A stretch of DNA of 5,167 nt, taken from positions 1 to 5,167 of the forward strand of contig JAJXZK010000027.1 of assembly GCA_021780095.1 (NCBI GenBank). The letters are read 5' to 3'. A program made the position numbers and the translations under genes. Below are positions 1 to 5,167 of this stretch, in pieces. The DNA is from Acidobacteriota bacterium. GTDB taxonomy: Bacteria > Acidobacteriota > Terriglobia > Terriglobales > Acidobacteriaceae. A model generated the notes under the pieces. The model was given only the letters and a program-made list of their open reading frames with translations, was not told the DNA's origin and searched no databases. Every line of letters starts with the position of its first letter. The stretch's first letter is position 1.

Positions 1-400
1 GGAACGCTCCGAACGCGTCGCCGTCGTAGACCGAAGTGAAATCGAATGCCACGTAATGCGATGGCGCAATCACCACCACCCGCGAGAACTTGCGACCCTT
101 CAGCGCGGCGTAGGTATACGCGGCCACGGGGCCGGAGTACTGGTACCCGGCATGGGGCGCGACCACGGCGTAAATGGGGCCGTCGATTGCCGGAGGCTTG
201 GCGTGTGCCAGCAAATCGTCGATCATCGCGGACAACGCCCCTGGGTCTGAGGGATAGAAGCTGCCCGCGACTCCAGCCTGCCTCACTTTCTGTTGTTGAT
301 TGGCGGCGCGCACACCCAGCGGCACCGTGACGATCAATAATATTGAGAGAAGGAATACCAAACCCCAATTCATTGCAGAACGGACCTTCATTCGTCTCAT
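1..400 (-). CDS. amrB: AmmeMemoRadiSam system protein B (MEMO family), exported, 3' end cut by window edge
   Basis: The frame is open from an ATG at 398-400 to the window edge, giving the first 133 residues. Residues 1-32 form a Sec-type signal or anchor: a basic start (RRMKVR), a hydrophobic core at about 12-29 and a plausible cleavage site after VRA. The mature part begins with AGSFYPSDPGAL, equivalent to the AGSWYT start of MEMO proteins. Two family hallmarks follow: PHAGYQYSG with His83 and APSHY with His115. By family knowledge these match human MEMO1 His49 and His81, two of the three putative metal ligands; the cysteine ligand would lie outside the window. MEMO proteins resemble LigB-type dioxygenases, but their bacterial reaction is not settled. 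The start has a Shine-Dalgarno AGAAGG seven bases upstream (408-413). An in-frame ATG at 389-391 is the alternative. The gene lies 23 nt after the radical SAM gene, so the two are probably cotranscribed. Family assignment is firm; function is not. Confidence 0.93.
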   Translation of the reverse strand, partial: MRRMKVRSAMNWGLVFLLSILLIVTVPLGVRAANQQQKVRQAGVAGSFYPSDPGALSAMIDDLLAHAKPPAIDGPIYAVVAPHAGYQYSGPVAAYTYAALKGRKFSRVVVIAPSHYVAFDFTSVYDGDAFGAF

Positions 401-423
401 CCACGTACCTTCTTTGCGCGCCC

Positions 424-1677
424 TTATGTGTGCCATATCCCTGGAATCGGCTGCTGGCAGAAAGGGCAATGTCCTTTGTGGAGCAACACCTTGTCCGCCG
501 TAAACCCAACACGTTCCACCAGCATGCGATGGCACTTGGGACAGTAAGTATTTTGCGCCGGGTGCCCCGGCACGTTGCCAATGTAGACATAGTGCAGGCC
601 CTCGGCATCGGCAATCGCCTTGGCGCGCTCCAGGGTGGGGACCGGCGTCGGGGGCAGGTTTTTCATCAGGTATTCGGGATGAAAGCGCGTGAAGTGTAGG
701 GGCACGTCCACGCCCAGATTGGTCCTGGTCCAGCGGGCCAGCCCCTGAAACTCGGCGTCGCTGTCGTTGAGGGTCGGCGCCACGAGATAGACGATTTCCG
801 TCCACTTGTCCATCTTGCGCAGCCGGACCAGCGAATCCAGCACGGGCTTTAGCTCGCCACTGACGACATCCCGGTAATATTTTTCCGAGAATGCTTTCAA
901 ATCGATCTTGACCGCGTCCATTTTCCCGTAGGCGGCTTGCATCGAGTCTGCCTGCATGTAGCCGTTGGACACAACCACGCTTCGGATGCCAATTTCGTGG
1001 CCGGCATCCGCGGTGTCCATCAGAAATTCACTGAAGACCACCGGCTCGCTGTAGGTGTAGGCAATCGTCGGGCATTGATTTTGCCGGGCCAGTCCGGCAA
1101 CTATTTGCGGAGGCATGTAGTAGGCCGTGACCTGCTCCGGGCGTACCTGCGATATTTCCCAGTTCTGGCAAAATTTGCAGTTGACATTGCAGCCCGCCGT
1201 GGCCAGCGAGAACGCCATCGTGCCTGGCAGATAGTGAAACAAAGGTTTTTTCTCGATCGGATCGATGTGCGCGGCGCACACGCGCGAATGCACGAGCGAG
1301 CAATACTTCCCTCCGCGGTTCTCGCGGACGCCGCAATACCCGCGCTCGTGGTCACCGACCGCGCATTCACGGGGACAGAGCTTGCATTTGATCTTTTTGT
1401 CTGGGAGCTTCTGATAAAACTTCGCTTCTACGACGAACTTTGAATCGTCCCCGTTGGGTTGCCCGGTCTCAAGCGGCATCGCAACGGAGGCGCCATCGAA
1501 GGCCCCAACGCCGCAGGCCGCTCCCGTCATGGCGGCGCATTTCAGGAACGAGCGGCGATCCAGCATTGCAATGGATGAAGATGGAAGAGTGTGCCGTTTG
1601 CCACCCAGAATGGAGGGGCTGCCATCTGCTTCCACCACGCGGGGAGACCGGGCCCATGCATATTGCGTTGTTGCCAT
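424..1677 (-). CDS. amrS: AmmeMemoRadiSam system radical SAM enzyme with Tat signal
   Basis: This 417-residue protein is a radical SAM enzyme of the AmrS type, which accompanies MEMO and AMMECR1 proteins; its substrate is unknown. The core motif CNVNCKFC (Cys163, 167, 170) is the CX3CX2C site that binds the SAM-coordinating [4Fe-4S] cluster. Before it lies an N-terminal cysteine set typical of this family (Cys98, 101, 105, 115, around CKLCPREC and GYCG). The segment FHYLPGT leads into the barrel, and TYSEPVVF, SNGY and DAVKIDLKAF follow in the usual order. The C-terminus has two CX2C pairs (379/382 and 404/407), resembling a zinc ribbon, and ends IPGIWHT. A twin-arginine motif, RRSFLK, sits at residues 41-46. 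I chose the ATG at 1675-1677 because GAGG (1684-1687) stands six bases upstream. An ATG at 1564-1566 would give a normal-length Tat signal (380 residues) but has no ribosome binding site. TTG at 1687-1689 is less likely. The gene begins 33 nt after the DUF362 gene. Confidence 0.93.
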   Translation of the reverse strand: MATTQYAWARSPRVVEADGSPSILGGKRHTLPSSSIAMLDRRSFLKCAAMTGAACGVGAFDGASVAMPLETGQPNGDDSKFVVEAKFYQKLPDKKIKCKLCPRECAVGDHERGYCGVRENRGGKYCSLVHSRVCAAHIDPIEKKPLFHYLPGTMAFSLATAGCNVNCKFCQNWEISQVRPEQVTAYYMPPQIVAGLARQNQCPTIAYTYSEPVVFSEFLMDTADAGHEIGIRSVVVSNGYMQADSMQAAYGKMDAVKIDLKAFSEKYYRDVVSGELKPVLDSLVRLRKMDKWTEIVYLVAPTLNDSDAEFQGLARWTRTNLGVDVPLHFTRFHPEYLMKNLPPTPVPTLERAKAIADAEGLHYVYIGNVPGHPAQNTYCPKCHRMLVERVGFTADKVLLHKGHCPFCQQPIPGIWHT

Positions 1678-1683
1678 ACCGGA

Positions 1684-1687
1684 CCTC
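1684..1687 (-). promoter_or_regulatory. Ribosome binding site supporting the long amrS start
   Basis: The minus strand reads GAGG, six bases before the ATG at 1675-1677. No comparable site precedes the ATG at 1564-1566, which would place the Tat motif closer to the N-terminus. This is the main evidence for the longer protein. Confidence 0.5.
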
Positions 1688-1710
1688 AATTCCGCACCGA
1701 TCGATACGAT

Positions 1711-2712
1711 CTATGCCTCCAACAGAGTGATCTTTCCCGGGACATCGACGCCCAATCGGTGTTGTTCATCGGCGGCTGTGGCGATGTAGCGGGGCGCCCT
1801 GCCATCGGCCTCCAGCGTCTTCAGTCCCATTTCCGCCCGCTTATGTTCAATGATCTGCCAGCCGGTATGGTCGAGCGCCACCGGGTCCCGCGCGACCAAC
1901 ACGCCATTGTAAGGCCATGCGTATTGCGGTTTATATCCGGGCCCGCCTTCATACTGCGCCGTCATTGCATCACAGACAATCAGACGCATTTTAGACTGGA
2001 TCTCTGGCAGCATGTTCACGTCGGCAATGTATGGATTGCAGCCGTTGGGGTGAAACTTGTTTGGGTTGTGGATCGCGCCATACATGTTCTTCAGGGCGAT
2101 GGTCACGCCCGCGCCGTCGTGGTCTTTCAGCACCGGCACATTGATCAGCAGGTCGCTGCGCTGGGTCAGGATCCTCGACAACCGGCTGCCGACGCTGCCA
2201 TAGGCCACCAGATCGTCCTCGTACCCCACGCGGTCCGTGCCATAACACTGGACACGGTCCGCCGCGGTGGATACCTGAAATCCGGCACGTTCCATTTCGC
2301 TGCTGTCGCGGTCCCAAACCAGGATGTCTTCCGCATGGGTCCCCGCCTGTTGCAACCGCTCGCAGATTGCTAGCACCAGCGTCAGATGGGTGGAAAGTCC
2401 CTTCCCCCCCAGCGTGTTCACCTTGATGCTGACGGTCTGGCCAGACCGTGCGATGCGTCTCCAGGGTTGCACCGGGTCGGCACCTCCGAAAAAGACCATC
2501 ATGGCCTTGTCCAGCAACTGCGCCACACGCTGCTCGGCCGGAGTGCCGTCCGGCCCGCGCAGGGCCTGGTCCCGCGCAATCGCAACTCTTGAATTTCCGG
2601 AAACATGGCTGGCATCGGCCAGCGCCAGTTTTCCGTCCGCGCCCAGCGCCATTGCTCCCGCTGCTGCCTTCTTTAGAAAATCTCTGCGGCTGGTCCGATT
2701 TTTTTCACTCAT
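1711..2712 (-). CDS. Tat-exported DUF362 domain protein
   Basis: This 333-residue protein belongs to the DUF362 family. The N-terminus has a twin-arginine motif (RRDFLK, residues 9-14), an alanine-rich hydrophobic stretch and a likely cleavage region around ALADA (30-34). The mature part carries family-like segments: VSIKVNTLGGKGLSTH (94-109), ILVWDRD (130-136), DLLINVPVLKDHDGAGVT (187-204), ALKNMYG (206-212) and ARDPVALD (274-281). The ferredoxin-like 4Fe-4S domain found in some DUF362 proteins is absent: only four scattered cysteines remain (117, 156, 225, 247) and none form a CX2CX2C cluster. The start at 2710-2712 is favoured by GGAGG eight bases upstream (2721-2725). An in-frame ATG 27 bases further up would place that ribosome binding site inside the gene. 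It is the first recognised gene of the operon with amrS and MEMO. Its biochemical role is unknown; an accessory redox or metal role in the envelope is only inference from its neighbours. Confidence 0.9.
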   Translation of the reverse strand: MSEKNRTSRRDFLKKAAAGAMALGADGKLALADASHVSGNSRVAIARDQALRGPDGTPAEQRVAQLLDKAMMVFFGGADPVQPWRRIARSGQTVSIKVNTLGGKGLSTHLTLVLAICERLQQAGTHAEDILVWDRDSSEMERAGFQVSTAADRVQCYGTDRVGYEDDLVAYGSVGSRLSRILTQRSDLLINVPVLKDHDGAGVTIALKNMYGAIHNPNKFHPNGCNPYIADVNMLPEIQSKMRLIVCDAMTAQYEGGPGYKPQYAWPYNGVLVARDPVALDHTGWQIIEHKRAEMGLKTLEADGRAPRYIATAADEQHRLGVDVPGKITLLEA

Positions 2713-2720
2713 CAGGGGGA

Positions 2721-2725
2721 CCTCC
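2721..2725 (-). promoter_or_regulatory. Ribosome binding site deciding the DUF362 start
   Basis: On the minus strand this reads GGAGG and lies eight bases before the ATG at 2710-2712. Because it falls inside the reading frame that would begin at 2737-2739, it argues against that longer start. Confidence 0.75.
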
Positions 2726-3271
2726 ACAGGGGATAGCATCGCCCCGGCCTAGACGCGACCACATCGTGCCTGGATTTACGTTACTCCTGTCAGGCCCGCC
2801 AGGAGCAAGCAAAGTTATAGGGTGGCATCGGATGTGGGGATGCGATAGACATGGAAGCCGGTTGCCAAGGTGGTTGCGGGCAAAACCACCGAACGCGAGT
2901 CTGCCACGATGGAACGGTGAGAGGAGTTTTCGCCCGCTGCAGATCGACACTGGGCAGCGTACACGCCGCTTTCCTCCGATGGAAAAGCGCCGGACCTGGT
3001 CCACCCGTCTCGCGGTGACCGCTCGCACCGGCAAAAGCTTCCCCGTTCGGCACCGCACTTCAGCGTATTCCGATGTGTGTCGGTTTGGTTTTTCACATGG
3101 CAGCCTGTTTCTGCCGGGTGTGCTGGAAGGAACGGCAATTCCCTACCAGGCCGCCGCACGAGGTCTATTTTTTATGCCAGCATATCGTTTCCGCACTACC
3201 ACCCACGGTCGCAACATGGCAGGAGCACGCGGTCTTTGGCGCGCGCCACCGGCATGACCGACACCGATTTC
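2726..3271. other. Gene-free stretch upstream of the operon
   Basis: All frames here give arginine-, proline- and serine-rich translations without recognisable motifs or good ribosome binding sites, so I call no gene. The right end (about 3211-3271) may hold a second scrap of the mdh pseudogene. The left end must contain the promoter of the DUF362 operon unless transcription comes from further upstream. A T-rich run near 3168-3175 has no adjacent stable stem, so I do not call it a terminator. Confidence 0.5.
2784..2805. repeat. Inverted repeat upstream of the DUF362-amrS-MEMO operon
   Basis: Arms CTCCTG (2784-2789) and CAGGAG (2800-2805) are perfect inverted copies separated by ten bases. 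The element lies about 70 bases upstream of the DUF362 start, where an operator or a leader hairpin could act. I could not find a convincing sigma-70 promoter around it; a TATAAC-like hexamer on the minus strand at about 2815-2820 has no good partner at -35. Six-base arms can occur by chance. Confidence 0.25.
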
Positions 3272-3489
3272 GGCAAGGTCATCGCGGCTCATGCCGGGCT
3301 TGCGCGCCACTCCGCTTCGGCAGTGATGATCACATGTCGGAATTTGCGGTACCAGCATAGCTCTGTGTGCCTCAGAACCACAATGTCTTCCCGCGCTATA
3401 AGCATGGCATCGAGCATATCCAGCCCTTTGCCCTCCGGCACGCCTTCGATGACATCCACCAGCACGATATCGGCCAGCCAGCGCACCAA
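3272..3489 (-). pseudogene. mdh: Malate dehydrogenase fragment, multiply frameshifted
   Basis: The minus strand reads LADIVLVDVIEGVPEGKGLDMLDA in three abutting pieces of one frame, which closely matches the conserved stretch after the first Rossmann strand of bacterial malate dehydrogenase (consensus LADVVLVDIVEGVPQGKALD). After a frame change the DNA encodes GTQSYAGTANSDI, matching the GTNDYADTANSDI segment. After one missing base near 3335 it gives VIITA. After an apparent five-base insertion (GAAGC on the minus strand, 3314-3318) it gives GVARKPGMSRDDL, matching the family's AGLPRKPGMSRDDLL. At least three frame disruptions therefore break about 70 residues of homology. The NAD-binding GAGNVG motif and most of the C-terminal domain with the catalytic histidine are missing. 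The fragment begins about 26 nt beyond the toxin stop codon. Homology was judged by eye from family knowledge, but the successive conserved peptides in correct order make chance unlikely. Confidence 0.85.
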
Positions 3490-3515
3490 AGCATAGATCA
3501 GGTGTCTTTCACAGT

Positions 3516-3842
3516 TTACGTAGGGCCTGACGGTTTGATAGGCTTTCTTGCGCCGTGGCGAATCGTGAGTATCCAGACAGTCTTTCGCCGTTCGTCGGTG
3601 TCATAAATTACGCGGTAAATGTGAGGTTTATTCCCATAGAGCAGGTGCCGAATATTTCGTCTCACGCGGCGAGCCTCTGGGGCTACAGGACAACGCTCAG
3701 GATACTCGCCGAGTGTGTACAGGGCTTCTTCCAGGCCGTTGAACCAGCGAGCGGCAGCCTGAGATTCCGCGGCATTCTTTTCCGCATATAGAAATTCGAG
3801 ATCGCGGGCCGCTCGCGCGGCGAATTCAACGTGGTACGGCAT
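3516..3842 (-). CDS. RelE/ParE family type II toxin
   Basis: This 108-residue protein looks like a RelE/ParE superfamily toxin, either an mRNA-cleaving RelE-like enzyme or a gyrase-acting ParE-like one; the sequence alone does not decide which. The N-terminal strand and helix (MPYHVEFAARAARDLEFLY) and the helix with FNGLEEALYTLGEYPERCPVAPE are typical. The C-terminal half carries VRRNIRHLLYGNKPHIYRVIY (59-80) and the family-like ending VWILTIRHGARKPI (89-102), with conserved arginine and histidine. Its start at 3840-3842 overlaps the antitoxin gene by 17 nt, and no Shine-Dalgarno stands directly before it, so translation is probably coupled to the antitoxin. A TTG at 3861-3863 would add seven residues but has a poorly spaced ribosome binding site. 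The reading frame is intact and all core elements are present, so the toxin is probably functional. Confidence 0.9.
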   Translation of the reverse strand: MPYHVEFAARAARDLEFLYAEKNAAESQAAARWFNGLEEALYTLGEYPERCPVAPEARRVRRNIRHLLYGNKPHIYRVIYDTDERRKTVWILTIRHGARKPIKPSGPT

Positions 3843-4116
3843 GTTTGCGGCGGATCTGGTCAAAGACCTCTTTCGCCAAGCGGGTGCGTCCGTGAGCTAC
3901 ATCATCCAGCCCCTGGCGGATACCTTCTTCCGCATCCGAACGGGCAGCTATATCGAGAAGACGCTGGTAGGCTTCCGCATCCTGCACGATAGCGGCGGCT
4001 TTTCCGTTTACGGTGAGCACGACCGGACGCTTGCTCTTCCGGAGCCTCTTCATGAAATCCCCGGAGCTGCGGCGGAAGCTGGTCAATGACTGGATGTCTT
4101 TTGTGATATCGAGCAT
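3826..4116 (-). CDS. Phd/YefM family type II antitoxin
   Basis: This 96-residue protein is the likely partner of the downstream toxin. Residues 1-55 match the Phd/YefM DNA-binding fold: a start with ITKDIQSLTSFRR, then KRPVVLTVNGKAAAIVQDAEAYQRLL (29-54), where the strand VVLTVNGKAAAIV is the family signature. The C-terminal part (about 62-96) is a charged helical tail with GLDDVAHGRTRLAKEVF, the kind of segment that wraps the toxin. By family knowledge it should neutralise the toxin and, with it, repress its own operon. GGAGG (4122-4126) stands five bases before this ATG. An adjacent upstream ATG (4117-4119) is only two bases from the site and so less likely. The gene precedes and overlaps the toxin, the usual order for this family. 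Confidence 0.9.
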   Translation of the reverse strand: MLDITKDIQSLTSFRRSSGDFMKRLRKSKRPVVLTVNGKAAAIVQDAEAYQRLLDIAARSDAEEGIRQGLDDVAHGRTRLAKEVFDQIRRKHAVPR

Positions 4117-4133
4117 CATCTCCTCCGATTCAA

Positions 4134-4151
4134 AGCACCTTTTAAGGTGCT
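4134..4151. promoter_or_regulatory. Perfect 18-bp palindrome, probable antitoxin operator
   Basis: Arms AGCACCTT (4134-4141) and AAGGTGCT (4144-4151) are exact inverted copies around TT. The element ends eight bases upstream of the antitoxin Shine-Dalgarno. On the minus strand a weak -10-like TATTCT lies at 4155-4160, with a poor -35 candidate TTTTCC at 4178-4183 and a 17-base spacer. Transcription from it would start inside the palindrome. Phd/YefM antitoxins commonly bind short palindromes in their own promoters, so an autoregulatory operator is the simplest reading. The palindrome is seen directly; its role is inferred. Confidence 0.65.
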
Positions 4152-4702
4152 ACCAGAATACGCTACCCAAGTAAAACGGAAAACCGGGTGAACCGTCTCA
4201 CCGAGGGTACCACTTCCTCGCGTTTCTTTCTGCAGCAGCAGCGGAGTGCTGAATGCACCTGGTTCAGGTACATCTCGGGTACACAATTTGCTGTTCCTTA
4301 CAATTTTTCGGATTTCCAGCAGTACGATCCATCGCCTGTGGTTGCTTGTGACGCCGTTTCCAATGCCAACTTTCACGGCGATACCACGGGTTCAGATCTA
4401 CCGGCAATGCGAAACCCTTTCAAACACTTGCAATTTTCAACCCTGACGTTCCGAGACATCATCGGTTCAAGCGGACAGCCAGGAGCAGTGCATTCAGACA
4501 GATATACCGCTGATGATGATCTCCGGAACGATAGTGCGTATGCGTCCGCAATTGGCAATCTGAATGGGCTTCAAACCGCTTCGATCAAGCTTGGAGAAAC
4601 CGGAATAAGATCGTGCGCCTGCGGCGATGCTACTGATTCAGCTTAACCCGGCCTGTGTCCATTTTCCTATACTTCTGACTACATGCGCGCCGGCACTTCG
4701 TA
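4152..4702. other. Intergenic stretch without a convincing gene
   Basis: An open frame on the plus strand from a GTG at 4188 to 4646 (152 codons) has no ribosome binding site, odd composition and no recognisable motif. The minus frames are equally anonymous. Base composition is more AT-rich than the operon on the left, which fits non-coding or degraded DNA. The left end holds the toxin-antitoxin promoter. A minus-strand stretch near 4329-4376 weakly resembles the malate dehydrogenase N-terminus. Confidence 0.45.
4257..4269. repeat. Short inverted repeat with operator-like half-sites
   Basis: ACCTG (4257-4261) and CAGGT (4265-4269) form a perfect five-base inverted repeat with a three-base centre. 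The ACCT/AGGT halves recur in the palindrome at 4134-4151, but the centre-to-centre spacing differs by one base. It may be an auxiliary binding site about 120 bases upstream of the main operator, or chance. Confidence 0.2.
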
Positions 4703-4942
4703 TCAGCCGCCGGGCTGCACGCCGGGTCGTGGCGAATCCGACGGTTTCTCCATCTCGGCCAAGAGTGCCTCGATTCGCTCGACTTCGAGTCGCCGGAGTT
4801 TGGCCGTACTGGCCCACTGCTCCATTCGTTCGCTCGCGGAAGTGAACTCCGGGGACATTTCCATCCACCTGTTCTCATTCTCCCGGGCTGCCCGGAGCGC
4901 GAACCGCAGTGCGTCGGCGCGACTCTCTGTGGGTGGCGTCAT
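4703..4942 (-). CDS. Small helical hypothetical protein
   Basis: I do not recognise this 79-residue protein. It is rich in Ala, Glu, Arg and Met and should be mostly alpha-helical. Residues 7-22 could form one helix and residues 36-65 a longer charged helix with coiled-coil-like spacing (ERMEQWASTAKLRRLEVERI). The tail after residue 67 is proline- and glycine-rich and probably disordered. There is no signal peptide, membrane segment or cysteine. The overlapping plus-strand frame is serine-rich, as expected of a shadow of an Ala/Glu-rich gene, which supports the minus strand as coding. The ATG at 4940-4942 lacks a clear Shine-Dalgarno; a TTG at 5027-5029 would extend it by 29 residues of unlikely composition. 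No neighbour suggests a function. Confidence 0.45.
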   Translation of the reverse strand: MTPPTESRADALRFALRAARENENRWMEMSPEFTSASERMEQWASTAKLRRLEVERIEALLAEMEKPSDSPRPGVQPGG

Positions 4943-5062
4943 TATGGAAAGTTGACTATTGCCGCAGTTTGCGGCTTCTGAGGAAAGCCCGGGCCGTTCT
5001 CGAAAACAGCTCTCGTATTGACCCGCCAAGATTGTCGAGTTTCCCTTCGCCCAATCGCCGCA

Positions 5063-5084
5063 CTGACGCCTTCGGAGGCGTCGG
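5063..5084. repeat. GC-rich hairpin
   Basis: GACGCCT (5065-5071) and AGGCGTC (5076-5082) pair perfectly around a four-base loop TCGG. The plus-strand RNA could extend the stem by a G-U pair and a C-G pair to 5063-5084. No T-run follows on either strand, so it does not look like a canonical intrinsic terminator. It may mark the end of a gene to the right, act as a protein site or be a chance structure. Confidence 0.4.
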
Positions 5085-5167
5085 ATCGCCGTCGAGGATG
5101 GAGAGGGTTACACCTGCTTCGACTTAGGAGCGCACAGGTACATCGGCAAACTGTAGCCCCGAGATGT

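Noticed and set aside
1591..2373. A 260-codon plus-strand open frame
   Set aside because: It is fully antisense to the well-supported DUF362 gene and the start of amrS and carries no family motif.
3150..3176. Possible intrinsic terminator before the T-rich run near 3168-3175
   Set aside because: The preceding bases do not form a stable stem in either orientation.
2448..3257. A 269-codon plus-strand open frame
   Set aside because: It runs antisense to the start of the DUF362 gene and continues with arginine-, proline- and serine-rich sequence, typical of a GC-rich shadow frame.
4188..4646. A 152-codon plus-strand open frame
   Set aside because: It starts with GTG, has no ribosome binding site, no recognisable motif and composition unlike the real genes; it crosses the promoter side of a minus-strand operon.
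4683..4955. A 90-codon plus-strand open frame
   Set aside because: It is serine-rich and antisense to the more protein-like minus-strand frame at 4703-4942.
5126..5167. A minus-strand stub ending in QFADVPVRS and a stop codon, which could be the 3' end of a gene to the right
   Set aside because: Only about 13 codons are visible, too few to support a coding call or a family.

Overview
The window is bacterial, fairly GC-rich DNA, and every gene I can support lies on the minus strand. Two Tat signal peptides and one Sec signal peptide point to a bacterium with a separate envelope compartment, probably Gram-negative. I cannot assign a phylum from the sequence.

Positions 1-2712 hold the best-supported unit, a tight minus-strand operon read from right to left. 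It starts with a Tat-exported DUF362 protein (1711-2712), followed by a Tat-signal radical SAM enzyme of the AmmeMemoRadiSam system (424-1677) and then the N-terminal 133 codons of a MEMO family protein with a Sec-type signal peptide (1-400, cut by the window edge). The intergenic gaps are 33 and 23 nt. All three products carry export signals, so this looks like an extracytoplasmic version of the MEMO/AmrS pair. The AMMECR1 partner, if present, would lie beyond position 1.

Positions 2713-3271 contain no gene I can support. Positions 3272-3489 hold a decayed minus-strand fragment of malate dehydrogenase (mdh), recognisable by conserved peptides but split over several frames.

Positions 3516-4116 hold a type II toxin-antitoxin pair, a Phd/YefM-type antitoxin followed by an overlapping RelE/ParE-type toxin. 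A perfect 18-bp palindrome lies just upstream of the antitoxin ribosome binding site and is a likely autoregulatory operator. Positions 4152-4702 have no convincing gene, although a short stretch around 4329-4376 weakly resembles the N-terminus of malate dehydrogenase. A small helical hypothetical protein (4703-4942) and an unassigned end (4943-5167) with one GC-rich hairpin complete the window.

The layout suggests a conserved redox or metal-linked envelope operon next to an accessory region, where a toxin-antitoxin module sits beside a broken housekeeping-gene copy.
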